DNA of 64,000 bases from positions 63,163,355-63,227,354 of the forward strand of contig OX439046.1 in NCBI GenBank assembly GCA_949317995.1, written 5' to 3'. The stretch is from Acholoe squamosa (Eukaryota > Annelida > Polychaeta > Phyllodocida > Polynoidae). Shown piece after piece: positions 13,701 to 22,787 of the stretch. Under the pieces are notes generated by a model that saw nothing but the letters and a program-made list of their open reading frames with translations, had not been told where the DNA came from and made no database searches. The translations under genes and the position numbers were made by a program. The stretch's first letter is position 1. Each line of letters opens with the position of its first letter.

Positions 13701-15508
13701 TAGACATGCTCTCAAGATGCTGTGGGTCACTAGGGGGTCACTGGGTGGGTAGGGTTTGTAAAGCAGTGGTGTACTAGGTTTATGGTGGCTGTGGTGCAGG
13801 TAATGGGGTTGAAGATGAACAGGCATCGGAAGGGTTGTTGGATTAGGTTTGTGGTAGTATGGCATAGCTGTGCCTTATATGGTGAGGCTAAACCATAAAT
13901 ATGGTGCACATTACAGGGAGAGATTTTATATATGAGTAGGGTACTGAAGTAACCAAAATATTACCCTCCTTGTAGGTTCTTTTACTCTTCTTTTATGTGT
14001 TCTCTATATGATTGTTCATGGTATACATGTCTCTATGTATGTGTTTTGTAGGTTCATAATACTCTTATTTTACTACCCACCCTTCTCTCGCCCCTTTCTG
14101 CATCTCTTACCCCCCCCCCCGTTTCTCTCCCTCCCTTTTGCTCCTCTTGTTCCTCTCTCGTCTCTACCTTCTTTTTCCGCTCCTCTTTTCCCTCCCTGGC
14201 TGTCTCCCTTCCATACCCTCCCTCCCCCCATCTTCCGGATCTGTAGAAGTGCCATACATACGGGAAATAACAGACTATATCATCAACTATAGGTTTCAGG
14301 CAGTATGTGCACTACACTGGTAACTACCAGAGAGACTAAGTTCATTAGCTCCCGCGGCTTCACATCAGAAAATGGCTATAGGGGCATTAGGTCCATTTAC
14401 AGAGGACCATAGCCAGGTCTATAAAGTAACTTTGAATCCAATAGAGATCCCCCTAAAACTGAACAGTGAACCAAACTAATATTTACCAGATGCTCCAGGT
14501 GGCAGATCCGTGGTACAAGGAATCTCTGTAGAAATAACGACGGATCTCTGGCAAGTTTGAACTCTGGCATACCTACCCTTCTTAACCCCTCCCCTTCACT
14601 CCATTCATCCCACAGCTTTATGTAACCCTCACTCCTTTCCTATAATTCCTTTGATATGTATGCTTCTTCCCCCATTCCCTCTCATACACAACTTGCTTGT
14701 AACTCCTGCCTGCCTACCCTCTCCCATATTCTTATAAATGGAATACACGGGTAAAGTGGATTCTATAATCTATATGCACTTGTTACATTAGAACTACTAT
14801 ACAGCCTCAGGGATGATGTTATCTGATTTCTTACCTCATTCTGACTCGAGAGCTCTTAGATACGGCTTAAACAATCACATGGCCTGACCAATTAATGCTG
14901 CTTACTTCAGACTCTCTTACAAGTACTGAAATTATGAGTGTGTGGAGCAGTAGGGTTATTGAGGAAAATATATGTGTAATTAATATGGGTCGGAATATTG
15001 TCTGCTATGAAAGTGTCACTTGTCACATAATTTGATTAGAAAATTGAATGTGTTCTTGGTTAAGTCATTGCAGGATTTGATGATGTCTAATGCACACACA
15101 TGTTACTGAAAGCAATTGCAGGGATATTTCTGTATTGGCTACAGTATTGAAAACAGTCAGTATAAGTCATATTGTGCACATTGGACTGTAGATAGTTTTC
15201 TTAAGTAGAGTCACTACCAATTACTGTTGTCAGTAATTGGTGCCGGGATAAAAATGGGCTTATCTGTTTAACACTAAGCACTATAATCCTTGTTCTTCAT
15301 GTGTTGAAGTTGTTTCTTAATGACTCGGTGGTTTGCAATGTATTATATCCTTTTCTTTTATAGGTTAAGATTTTAATGTAGTTGTTTGTTAGGAGTTGGA
15401 CTTTGTTTTAAAAAGATGACAATTATCAAATTATCATATTGATGTTTCAAGTGTGCTTCCTGTAAAAACTCTGGCAAAGTTTTACAATTTAAGCTCTGCA
15501 TGAGTTGG

Positions 15509-15512
<4 letters not shown>
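10775..15512. other. Non-coding stretch, partial repeats only
   Basis: About 11,810-12,010 is a copy of dispersed family C (core GGTAATGAGGAGAAAATCAT), seen again at 43,030-43,250 and 44,810-45,130. There is an A-run at 13,398-13,415. A C/T-rich block at 14,050-14,240 leads into a partial family A copy at 14,290-14,870. No gene recognised. Confidence 0.45.
12711..12732. promoter_or_regulatory. Tandem CRE-like palindromes
   Basis: Two overlapping copies of the CREB/ATF palindrome TGACGTCA occur as TGACGTCATGACGTCATGAC. This is the consensus half-site pair seen in animal promoters. No gene start was found nearby, so function is unproven. Confidence 0.3.

Positions 15513-15577
<65 letters not shown>
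15513..15577. repeat. (AT)n microsatellite
   Basis: Alternating TA of about 64 bp, 370 bp outside the left end of the Polinton. Confidence 0.95.
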
Positions 15578-15580
<3 letters not shown>

Positions 15581-15944
15581 ACAAATCATGCTTCAGTCTG
15601 ACTTATTCAATTGCCTACTTTAGAAATAAGTTCATGAATGACATCTGTTTTTGTGTGATATATAGCTTTAAGTGCTGGGGGCTGTTGCCAAAAGAAGTGG
15701 AACCTAATTCTCACTGTAGCTATTTGATCTTCCAATTCTTTGCTCATCCCCACCCTGAGAATCGACTTCCCCAGAGAATTGGTTCCTACTTGAAAATTAC
15801 ACCCCGACTCTGGACCACTCCTCTGACCAATCCCCTTTTCGCAACACACAAGGGAATCAAGTCCCTGAGGTGAGTGAGTTCCATTTTGGGAATAGAGCCT
15901 CCGCCAGAATCAATTCCAAATCTTTTAGCAACGGCCTCCTGACT

Positions 15945-15950
15945 ACTGGT
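15945..15950. repeat. Polinton target-site duplication, left
   Basis: ACTGGT, immediately outside the left terminal inverted repeat and identical to 34,363-34,368. Six bases is the family's usual duplication length. Confidence 0.95.
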
Positions 15951-16342
15951 AGTAGTATATACATGCAAACTGAGCGCAATGGATTAGCTACTAACTAGGT
16001 CATGACCTACTGGTAGACCGGAAGTGACCTAGTTTCAGCCAATCAGAGGGCTGGATTTGACAGGAAGTGACGTCATAAGGTCATGACCTAGTTTTTTCGA
16101 CCAATCAGAGAGCTGGATTCCATTTGACCTAGTGACCTGACCTAGATGCATAAATTAAAAGAATTGTGCAATACCTAGAGCTGACCTACTTACAAACCGG
16201 AAGTGACCTACTAACCTACTTGCAAAAACGTATGACCTACGTATGAGGGTGCATTGCGCAATGCTTGTAAGAATTTACACAATAACCATGACTCATTTTC
16301 TGATGCAATGTTCCTATGAATTTACGCAATACTTATGACTCA
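15951..16342 (+). repeat. Polinton left terminal inverted repeat
   Basis: About 392 bp, nearly identical in inverse to 33,984-34,362; the first 100 bases differ at only one or two positions. It carries many GACCTA/TAGGTC half-sites and GGTCATGACC palindromes. It also has two CCAATCAG boxes each followed by AGAGRGCTGGA, a CRE-like GTGACGTCAT, and short palindromes such as ATTGCGCAAT. Near the inner end the arms differ by small indels. Confidence 0.95.
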
Positions 16343-16402
16343 CTATTTTGATATGAGATTAAATGCAACAAAGACACAACTCGTTTTTTTAAATTCAATC
16401 TT

Positions 16403-16408
16403 TTTATT
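16403..16408 (-). terminator. Polyadenylation signal for leftward gene block
   Basis: AATAAA on the minus strand, about 80 bp beyond the stop of the last leftward gene and just inside the left terminal repeat. Confidence 0.6.
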
Positions 16409-16486
16409 TTTTTTCTTCCTATCAGAGTACATGCTAGGTATGAATCATTATAATCAGATATGCTTTGCAAGCAGAGTACATGGATA

Positions 16487-16912
16487 TTATATGGAAAATG
16501 AATTCTTGTTGCAGTACCAACTGCACCCGGTCTTGGCTGGAGTAGGACTTTGACTACGGTCCTCTAAGGCCCGCATTCTCTCCATTAAATCCTTCAAGGC
16601 CTTTCTTCCTATGTCGTTCTCCTCCAGGGCTACCACTTTGTCCATTAACTCGGCCATGATGATGAGAATCTTGTCTATAACTTCCGCCGTGCTCTGAAGC
16701 CCGTCTATCACGTCCAGTTCACGTTTAACTTTTCCTTTCACCAAAAGATTGCTCACGTCTGCTTTGACTGCTACTTCTTCTGGACTCATCTCGAAATTCA
16801 TTGCCTCTTCTTCTCTCTTTTTCTCAGGAAGGGCCTGACTATTTTGTCCATTAAGTTGAAGGGGACCTGAGAAAACCTTTTCACAGTGTGGTGTGGATCC
16901 TTGGTCCGACAT
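16487..16912 (-). CDS. Coiled-coil orphan protein, 141 aa (last leftward gene)
   Basis: Starts at an ATG inside the protease gene and overlaps its 3' end by about 115 bp in another frame. The protein is charged and mostly helical. Residues 40-120 show heptad-like hydrophobic spacing (repeated L/I/V in VIDGLQSTAEVIDKILIIMA and the following segment), suggesting a coiled coil. It ends in a short Pro/Ser and Cys-containing tail. A polyadenylation signal follows closely. I do not recognise the family. Position at the end of the capsid/protease block suggests a structural or assembly role, but that is inference. The alternative that this is a chance frame is less likely given its length outside the overlap and its regular helical composition. 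Confidence 0.6.
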   Translation of the reverse strand: MSDQGSTPHCEKVFSGPLQLNGQNSQALPEKKREEEAMNFEMSPEEVAVKADVSNLLVKGKVKRELDVIDGLQSTAEVIDKILIIMAELMDKVVALEENDIGRKALKDLMERMRALEDRSQSPTPAKTGCSWYCNKNSFSI

Positions 16913-17262
16913 GTTTCTATGAGGAAGTTAATGCAGTGGGCTCCACACGTTTTAGCGTAAAAGTTTTGCACTTGTTTTCTGCTGAACGACCCGTGACCAT
17001 CTGACGACTTTTGCATGAACCTCTGGTGATATATAGTAAACGGAGGTAAGCCATAGGGATCAAAGTAGAATACATTCCCGTTATGAGAAACGTAAAATGC
17101 CACCCAGTGCTGACCAGGTTTAGAGCTTGGATCTGTGTTACTGACGAAACATGTAGAGGGAATTGGTTTTTTAGGACATTGATTACTGGCAAAAGTTCCC
17201 AGGTAGAAACGTCTTGTGTGTGGATGGTTTCCCAGTGCACCTGTTATGTCTGAAGTTCTCAT
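16798..17262 (-). CDS. PRO: Adenain-like cysteine protease (Polinton maturation protease)
   Basis: 154 residues, a typical size for the adenovirus-protease/Ulp1-like (C5-type) enzymes that mature virions of Polintons and adenoviruses. The catalytic set is visible: His52 in GQHWVAFYV, Asp68 in FYFDPYG, a Gln at 97 or 99, and nucleophile Cys106 in CGAHC, the family's CGxxC-type motif. The start is an ATG 7 bp after the major capsid stop, so the two genes are tightly packed. Likely substrates are capsid and core proteins such as the small basic protein encoded two genes upstream; that is inference from adenovirus biology. The last 115 bp overlap the next gene in a different frame. No catalytic residue appears to be missing. 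Confidence 0.93.
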   Translation of the reverse strand: MRTSDITGALGNHPHTRRFYLGTFASNQCPKKPIPSTCFVSNTDPSSKPGQHWVAFYVSHNGNVFYFDPYGLPPFTIYHQRFMQKSSDGHGSFSRKQVQNFYAKTCGAHCINFLIETCRTKDPHHTVKRFSQVPFNLMDKIVRPFLRKREKKRQ

Positions 17263-17269
17263 TTTTTTC

Positions 17270-18586
17270 TCAGTTCATGTGGTAGTCTGTGACAGGAAGA
17301 CAGTCAGCCGTTAGTTGGATGTTGTTGTCGTAGAAGGAACACAAGACGGCAGATATGGCGTGAGTAGTCGGGGCGGCAAACCTAAGGGAAATGCCCAGCT
17401 TTCCTTGCTTGATGAGATTTATACGACTGTCTTCAGGTGCTCTGTCTGGGGTGAGGTCGAAAACAAAGAAGGAATATCCATCTTTGAAATCTTCCAAAGT
17501 TATGCCACAGTCTTGCCCCAAAGCCGACAGCCCACTGTCTATGAACATTTGACTGTAGGCTCTGATGCAGTTGCCTGTTTCGAAGTCGGTCTTCAACTCA
17601 AACTTTTGATCGTCATATCTCACGCATATTTCCTTCACGTTGAAATGCCTGCAGTTGAAAGGATTTTCTGTCTTAGTCCCAGCAGCTGCTGTTTCCTTTA
17701 TCATACACAAGACTATCCTGGTGGGGATCTGAGTAGTGTCAGGTTGAGTCCAACTGTAGTCTTGTGAGCCACCGTCCAAAGTGTGTTTAGTTACTTTACA
17801 CCTGGCTATGTGATAGTTGAAAGGGCCCCAATGTGGATTCCTGACACTGCTGACGTGAGTTTTCACCACCTCGTCGTCGACACATTTTTGGAGAAGTGTC
17901 ATTTCAGCTTTGGTGATTTTGACCCAGTAGTTTTGATCGGCTGCTTGCATCATGTAGTAATTGGGCTGATTTTTTTCGAATATGAACTTGATTTCACAGT
18001 TCGGAGGCAGCACCTTGCACTGTTTAATTAAATCCAGGTGCGGCTTCATTACCAAGGCATGCTTGTTGCGGGCACTGAACTCTGCTCTCCGTGCCGTCCA
18101 TCCAGCATTTTCGCCCGCTCTGGCTTCCATGTGACCACAGGTGTCTTTCATGTACTTTTGACACCCTTTCAACCGAGTCTCTTTGTCTTCTTTGTTGCAA
18201 CAAATTGTGTCCAAAATGTAGGCCTTGAGACCATAGTCTTCATTGTTGCCGGTGACTTTCTCCCCATTTATCAGCAACTGGCAGGAAGCAAAGAGAGCGT
18301 GTGCCAAGTTGTTGACTGGAGCAGCTTCTATGCCTACGGCAAGGTGAGTTGTTCCGTCTGCCGCCACGGCTTCCAGTTCCATGTACAGCTCAGTTTCTGA
18401 GAGGTTTGTGTACAGGTTGCTTGGTTCGAAGGTGAAGTCAAATGATTCAGTGTGTGGAGTCAGGGCATTGTTGGTAGTTTTGGTTATTTTTTGACATTTT
18501 AATATGTCCTTTTGAGTGACAGGCAAGGCGTGTAGGTCTAGTTCACCTACTGCACATACCTGACCCTTGGGATGAAGGAGACTCAT
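17270..18586 (-). CDS. MCP: Major capsid protein (double jelly-roll type)
   Basis: 438 residues from an ATG 2 bp past the upstream small basic gene. The N-terminal half has the pattern I associate with Polinton/adintovirus major capsid proteins, often annotated F54H12.2-like. A short N-terminus leads into an FTFEPSNLYTNLSETELYME block, then hydrophobic beta-rich segments around NLAHALFASCQLLINGEKV. The C-terminal half contains further beta-rich stretches (CEIKFIFEKNQPNYYMM, KLGISLRFAAP). No catalytic motif is expected. The frame is uninterrupted. It sits between the minor capsid/small basic genes and the protease, the usual morphogenesis cluster. The double jelly-roll fold is inferred from family membership, not visible directly. 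Confidence 0.85.
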   Translation of the reverse strand: MSLLHPKGQVCAVGELDLHALPVTQKDILKCQKITKTTNNALTPHTESFDFTFEPSNLYTNLSETELYMELEAVAADGTTHLAVGIEAAPVNNLAHALFASCQLLINGEKVTGNNEDYGLKAYILDTICCNKEDKETRLKGCQKYMKDTCGHMEARAGENAGWTARRAEFSARNKHALVMKPHLDLIKQCKVLPPNCEIKFIFEKNQPNYYMMQAADQNYWVKITKAEMTLLQKCVDDEVVKTHVSSVRNPHWGPFNYHIARCKVTKHTLDGGSQDYSWTQPDTTQIPTRIVLCMIKETAAAGTKTENPFNCRHFNVKEICVRYDDQKFELKTDFETGNCIRAYSQMFIDSGLSALGQDCGITLEDFKDGYSFFVFDLTPDRAPEDSRINLIKQGKLGISLRFAAPTTHAISAVLCSFYDNNIQLTADCLPVTDYHMN

Positions 18587-18588
18587 GA

Positions 18589-19059
18589 CTAGAACAAGGT
18601 CCTTCCTCTAGCTTGTCCTCTGCCTCTGCCGCGTTGCCCCTTACGTCCTCCGCGCTTGCCGGTTGCTCGTCGTTTGACTGGAGGAGGTTCAGATGTACCT
18701 TTTATGTATCCTTGAGCAGAAGAAGCAGCCCTTTTGAGTAAGTTCTTCCCTGTAGCTTTACTTCTCCTAACTAGACTTTTCTTGAAGCCTTTTCCTGTTA
18801 CCACGTCGGACAAGACTCCAGCTCCTGTAGAAAGCAAGGCTTTGCCTGCAGATTTGGCAGCCGAGCGTCCTATTTTACTTAAGAGGGGAACAGCTCCTCT
18901 CAGTAAACCACCTATTAACGAACCAAGTCCGTGCCCTCTTTGTCTGCCCCTGCCACCGTACGCTGGTAAAGCACCGTTCCCAAACTGTGATTTTCTGTAG
19001 TATTCAGCGTACTGACCCCTAGGGGCCAGGTATGGAGGTGTTCCATAGTAGTGAAGCAT
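18589..19059 (-). CDS. Small basic Gly-rich virion protein (pVI/pX-like)
   Basis: 156 residues. A Tyr/Pro/Gly-rich N-terminus is followed by a GLGSLIGGLLRGAVPLLSK segment (residues about 45-64) that could form a membrane-active amphipathic helix. A long Lys/Arg-rich region follows, ending in RGG/RGRGRG repeats. This composition is like adenovirus pVI/pX/core proteins and the equivalent small proteins of Polintons, which bind DNA or disrupt membranes and are protease substrates. It sits between the minor capsid (12-bp gap) and major capsid (2-bp gap) genes. The exact orthology cannot be decided by eye. Confidence 0.75.
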   Translation of the reverse strand: MLHYYGTPPYLAPRGQYAEYYRKSQFGNGALPAYGGRGRQRGHGLGSLIGGLLRGAVPLLSKIGRSAAKSAGKALLSTGAGVLSDVVTGKGFKKSLVRRSKATGKNLLKRAASSAQGYIKGTSEPPPVKRRATGKRGGRKGQRGRGRGQARGRTLF

Positions 19060-19071
19060 GGTAATATACTC

Positions 19072-20409
19072 CTATCCTTGAAGAGGTCTGAAGGCAAGTA
19101 CCACCGACACTGATCCGCTTTCAAATGGTATAGGTTCCCCAGTCTTGTCTCTTAAGTATATCCCTATCTGTCTGAAGGTGGTTTTAGTGACTGGCAGATA
19201 TATCAAGTTCTGGAAACTTATGGTCTGCATGTCACCGTTGTAGCGATTTATGTTGATTTGCCTCAGAAGGGGTGCTTTAGAATCACCCACAAGACTGTGC
19301 TTGACTATGTCAGAGTACACGAAAGCACATCGACTTTTGAACTGAAGGTCTACCACGTAGGGGCTTTGTGTTTTTCCACTTAGGAAAACACTTCCGTCAA
19401 AACCTAATTGTTTCCCTAAGTTTTCTGGGAGTTGCATGACCACACCAGGAGGCAAGGAAACTACACTTTTCATTGTGTATTTGTTGTAGTGAAACACGGT
19501 GGCTTTGTTGTTTTTCCTGTAGTTTCTTAGTTTTCTCACCAACATGCTCTGTAGTTTATTTATGGTCCTGTTCAAGTATCCTATCAACTCTGAGTTGCTT
19601 TCCAGGTTCACACCTTCTAAGGCAAACATATTGTAGATACTACCTTCCTTGAAGTAATACTTAGACAGGTATCTGCTAATTTCCTTGAAGCGTGTACTTA
19701 TTTTCACAGCCTGTAACTGACTGGGAGAGAGCGGAGAAACATTAGCAGAGTCTGTGAAGACGGCCTTTTCTTCAAAAAAAGAAAGAGACCTTTTTTCCCT
19801 GTCGTCCATAGACATCACTTCAGCCACAGCCGACGATATTTCCCTTTTCTCTCTGCCTGCCGTGTCACGCTCCCCCTCAACCTCCTCCTCTTCCTTTTCC
19901 TCCTTCTCTGGCGTGGGTTGGTTAGAAGTGAATCCTCCAGATGGCGTCTCAGTCGCAGCAGCAGGAGTTGGTGGACTTTCACTTGCAGGACCAGCAGGAG
20001 GAATGGTTTCAGTCGATCCCACAGGGTTGACATGACGTAGGTTTTTTGTTATTTTTACTCCTCTCTTCAAAGCAGATTGGGCTGATAAATTTGATGTAGA
20101 GCTTGAAGCTCTACTGAAGACACTATGGGCTCCTGGTTTTTCCAGAGGAAAAAATTCTCTTCTGCGTTTGTTCAATAAAGCTACTACAGAGCGGAGGTTG
20201 TTTGTCAGGTCGTTTTCTCCCTGTACCAAGAGAATGGGTTCTTCTTTAACGTTGTACCACGTGGTAGGACAGGTTATTTCTTGAAGAGCACACTCTAACT
20301 GAGTAGGAGAGTTAATGTATTCTGCCAAAATTGTATTGTAACTAGTTAAAGTGTTGTCAGGAAAAACGTTCATAGATGAGTTACTAGGTAAAGTTAAGGT
20401 AAACACCAT
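19072..20409 (-). CDS. Minor capsid (penton-like) protein
   Basis: 445 residues from the ATG at 20,409, which overlaps the integrase 3' end by 16 bp. The N-terminus carries the conserved Polinton minor-capsid opening: TLPSNSSMNVFPDNT, then an SY-T-L-Y-I-segment, an ALQEI block and a TTWYN block. The centre (about 90-210) is low-complexity, Pro/Thr/Ser then Glu-rich, and looks like an insertion or linker. The C-terminal part is again ordered, with VDLQFKSRCAFVYSD and LIYLPVTKTTFRQIGIYLRD segments and the end FESGSVSVVLAFRP. By analogy this single jelly-roll protein forms the capsid vertices. The frame is intact. The acidic linker is the unusual part. Confidence 0.85.
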   Translation of the reverse strand: MVFTLTLPSNSSMNVFPDNTLTSYNTILAEYINSPTQLECALQEITCPTTWYNVKEEPILLVQGENDLTNNLRSVVALLNKRRREFFPLEKPGAHSVFSRASSSTSNLSAQSALKRGVKITKNLRHVNPVGSTETIPPAGPASESPPTPAAATETPSGGFTSNQPTPEKEEKEEEEVEGERDTAGREKREISSAVAEVMSMDDREKRSLSFFEEKAVFTDSANVSPLSPSQLQAVKISTRFKEISRYLSKYYFKEGSIYNMFALEGVNLESNSELIGYLNRTINKLQSMLVRKLRNYRKNNKATVFHYNKYTMKSVVSLPPGVVMQLPENLGKQLGFDGSVFLSGKTQSPYVVDLQFKSRCAFVYSDIVKHSLVGDSKAPLLRQININRYNGDMQTISFQNLIYLPVTKTTFRQIGIYLRDKTGEPIPFESGSVSVVLAFRPLQG

Positions 20410-21473
20410 TTGTTTATGTTCTTGACAGGTTCCCAAGAGTTAAACTTGTCTCCATAACCCTTCCACTTGATCAAGGCTTCTCTTTTCTTGCCTTTTCCTC
20501 TGTATTTTACTATTTTTTCTATGTTGTAGCGTCTTCCGTGACGGACTTGCACCTTCTGAACTTCAGGTTCGTAGAAGCTTCCTTTTATCTCTTCTCCAAG
20601 GAGATCTTTCAGGTGGTACCCTTTGGGCGAAATGTTGTCGACTGTGTATATTTCCTCAGTCCAGTTAGGTTCGTACCCTCTGTTAAATGTTTTCTTTGTT
20701 TTCAACATTCGCACTTGATTTTTTCTCTTCAACTGAAGGACAGGAACTTTTTTCTTTTGAGGTTGATCGTACAACCTGTAGAACAAGACTTCAGAGTTGT
20801 CTTTATTTATGTCTGAAGGGGCAGCTCCTAAGGTTTTGTGGTAAGTCAAATTGTAGGACTTAACCAAGTCGGGCAGCAAGTCAACCCATTTGTAGTTATT
20901 GAAATGAGAGAAACATCTCCACATTTTTCCTTGTAAAGTAGAGTTGAATCTTTCGGCTAAGGCACACTTCACGTCGTCGTTCTCTCCTGTGAAAAAATTG
21001 ATTTTTTGATCTTCACAGTGTTTTTTGAAAATTTTGTTGACAAACTCTTTGCCCTTGTCAGTTTGAATTTGTTGAGGTTTTCTTTCTTTGCTCATTTTTT
21101 TGAAAGCCTCTGTCACGTCATCAGCTCTCTTACTTTTCACAGGTTGTCCAAAACCATACCTTGAAAAAACATCTATTCCCGCTAGAATGTACTGGTATCC
21201 TTTGTTTTCCTTTGAAAATTCTCGCATGTCTATGAGGTCAAGTTGCCACTGTTTGTCTATCCCCCATGTTTGTGTTTTTCTTCTTGGAAATCTTCTCTTG
21301 TAAGGTTTGTGTCTGGTGTAAGCGTCTACATCTTCCAAAGCTTGTTCTATGTTTTTTTTCTTTGTTTTCTTGAAGTGATGACGTTGAAGTTTAGATACGC
21401 TGGTGAAACTTCCAGGTTGTTTAGGATCTGTGTAAAACCTGAGGACATCTTTTTTCAAAGCCTTGTGCGCCAT
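20394..21473 (-). CDS. INT: Retroviral-type integrase with C-terminal chromodomain
   Basis: 359 residues. An N-terminal basic/His-containing region precedes an RNase H-fold integrase core with catalytic Asp79 (WQLDLIDM), Asp139 (IQTDKGKEF) and Glu174 (ALAERFNSTLQ). The D-E spacing is 35, as in retroviral and Polinton integrases. Residues about 255-305 look like the SH3-like DNA-binding barrel. Residues 315-354 form a chromodomain (YNIEKIVKYRG, then LIKWKGYG and NSWEP), the histone-tail reader found on many Polinton and LTR-element integrases that biases insertion sites. It inserts the linear element and makes the 6-bp duplication. It overlaps the upstream gene by 19 bp and the minor capsid gene by 16 bp. 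All key residues are present. Confidence 0.96.
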   Translation of the reverse strand: MAHKALKKDVLRFYTDPKQPGSFTSVSKLQRHHFKKTKKKNIEQALEDVDAYTRHKPYKRRFPRRKTQTWGIDKQWQLDLIDMREFSKENKGYQYILAGIDVFSRYGFGQPVKSKRADDVTEAFKKMSKERKPQQIQTDKGKEFVNKIFKKHCEDQKINFFTGENDDVKCALAERFNSTLQGKMWRCFSHFNNYKWVDLLPDLVKSYNLTYHKTLGAAPSDINKDNSEVLFYRLYDQPQKKKVPVLQLKRKNQVRMLKTKKTFNRGYEPNWTEEIYTVDNISPKGYHLKDLLGEEIKGSFYEPEVQKVQVRHGRRYNIEKIVKYRGKGKKREALIKWKGYGDKFNSWEPVKNINKWCLP

Positions 21474-22414
21474 ATAAACTTACGTCCAGTTCCTTTTTGA
21501 CTTACTTTCCTCTTCTTGATAGGGGAAGCTCTTTTCAAGGGACTGGCAGCAAAGGAAGGACTGTGCCCTGCAAAAGCCGACTTGTTTTTGACAAATTTTA
21601 AGGTGGGGTTCAGCCTTTTAACTGCTCTCATGAAAACCTGACTTCCTTTAGGTTGGTCCTTTTTCAAAGACTTTGGTCGGGCAGCAAAAGCTAACAAATC
21701 TGTTATGTCAGTTCCAGGCACACGTTCCCCGTTGACATATATTTCTCCGTCTCTGTTCCAATTCAAAATTTGACTTCCGTGACGAGATAATTCTCTGTAG
21801 AGATTTTTAGCAGTCGTTCTGTAACTTGCAGGTATTCTTTCTTTTATGTCGGCGTCCATACCCTCTGTGTTGTCTCTTGCACGAGGTTTAAAGCCTTCCT
21901 CCCCTTTGAACTCGTCTACACTGTCTCCGTCTGAATCGTCAGGAAGTGGTGGATCGTCTCTAGTCTCTGTGAAAGTGTGGTCATCATCGTCGTCGCCGTC
22001 GTCGGTGTCTTCTAAAGAATTGTTTACACCCCCAGCTGCTGCTGCTGCTGCTGCTCCTGCAGGGCCTTGTCCTACTGCTCGACCAGGATAGGGACCTTCC
22101 CTACGTTGTCCTAAGGCCTTGGCTTTTTTAGTTAAAATTCCCGACTTTATCATAAGTTGATTGTACTGCCTTAACTTTTCCTTCAGTTTGAGGTTAGGAG
22201 AGTTAAGCACCTCATGTGCTTTACTTTGAAGGTGGTTCAGGACTTGAACCAGGCTGGAATCAGGAGTTAAACCTTCTCTTAAAAGTTGAGTGCTGTAGTA
22301 CTGGTCTTGAACACTAGGTCCAGGCTGGGGAGGAGAGGAAGGACTAACAAAAGAAGGTTTTTTTTCTCGGGGAACAAGATCCGCCCTTACGAGGGCCATC
22401 CTTGAATAAGACAT
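21455..22414 (-). CDS. Conserved Polinton protein of unknown function, 319 aa
   Basis: Not assignable to an enzyme. The N-terminal third is Ser/Pro-rich with a helical stretch (about 60-95). The centre has an Ala8 run and a strongly acidic Asp-rich tract (about 135-160). The C-terminal half (about 195-290) contains IPASYRTTAKNLYRELSR, ILNWNRDGEIYVNGERVPG and TDITDLLAFAARP blocks. These match my memory of a protein regularly found beside the integrase and ATPase in animal Polintons/adintoviruses. The end is highly basic (SPIKKRKVSQKG-like), suggesting nuclear localisation or DNA binding. It overlaps the integrase start by 19 bp and lies 6 bp after the neighbouring small gene. A virion-core or packaging role is plausible but unproven. 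Confidence 0.75.
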   Translation of the reverse strand: MSYSRMALVRADLVPREKKPSFVSPSSPPQPGPSVQDQYYSTQLLREGLTPDSSLVQVLNHLQSKAHEVLNSPNLKLKEKLRQYNQLMIKSGILTKKAKALGQRREGPYPGRAVGQGPAGAAAAAAAGGVNNSLEDTDDGDDDDDHTFTETRDDPPLPDDSDGDSVDEFKGEEGFKPRARDNTEGMDADIKERIPASYRTTAKNLYRELSRHGSQILNWNRDGEIYVNGERVPGTDITDLLAFAARPKSLKKDQPKGSQVFMRAVKRLNPTLKFVKNKSAFAGHSPSFAASPLKRASPIKKRKVSQKGTGRKFIWRTRL

Positions 22415-22420
22415 GATTTT

Positions 22421-22786
22421 TTATCGACGTGCTCCTATGAGACCTGTTATCAGGGGTAAGGCGAGGCCCAAAATGGTTCCCAAAAATCCACCCTTTTGCT
22501 CAAAGGTTTTCCTCTTCTGCTTAACGGTAGCCTTGTGCCTTGTGACTGACTTGAGTTCTTTCTTGTAGGGTGATAAACGTTTGACTGCGTCGGACTCGTT
22601 ACGCAACAGGTTTTTGTTCATTACGTTGACGCAAATTTGACTCATCAACCTAATGACCTCATCGCTGAGACCTTTGATAATGTGGGAACACTCTGCCGAG
22701 GAACACTTGGATATGTGTTTCAACAAGTGGTAATGTTTCCTAATTGTTTTAAATTTTCCTCCAGAAGGAGATCTTTTGGTCACCAT
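22421..22786 (-). CDS. Conserved small basic protein with hydrophobic tail, 121 aa
   Basis: Starts at an ATG 1 bp after the ATPase stop. The first ~95 residues are basic and helical with Cys residues in a KHISKCSSAECSHIIKGL stretch and a LSPYKKELKSVTRHK block. The last 25 are Gly/Leu-rich (GGFLGTILGLALPLITGLIG), a likely membrane-active or transmembrane helix, ending in Arg-Arg. Small proteins of this layout recur in Polintons and adintoviruses and are assumed to be core or membrane-active virion components. Function here is inferred only from composition and position. Confidence 0.75.
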   Translation of the reverse strand: MVTKRSPSGGKFKTIRKHYHLLKHISKCSSAECSHIIKGLSDEVIRLMSQICVNVMNKNLLRNESDAVKRLSPYKKELKSVTRHKATVKQKRKTFEQKGGFLGTILGLALPLITGLIGARR

Positions 22787-22787
22787 T

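Noticed and set aside
14008-14323. Pro/Leu-rich frames and their opposite Arg/Gly-rich frame
   Set aside because: Low-complexity pyrimidine tract, open in several frames by composition.
17315-18400. Plus-strand open frames across the capsid gene
   Set aside because: They are shadows of the capsid frame on the opposite strand, with no motif or promoter.
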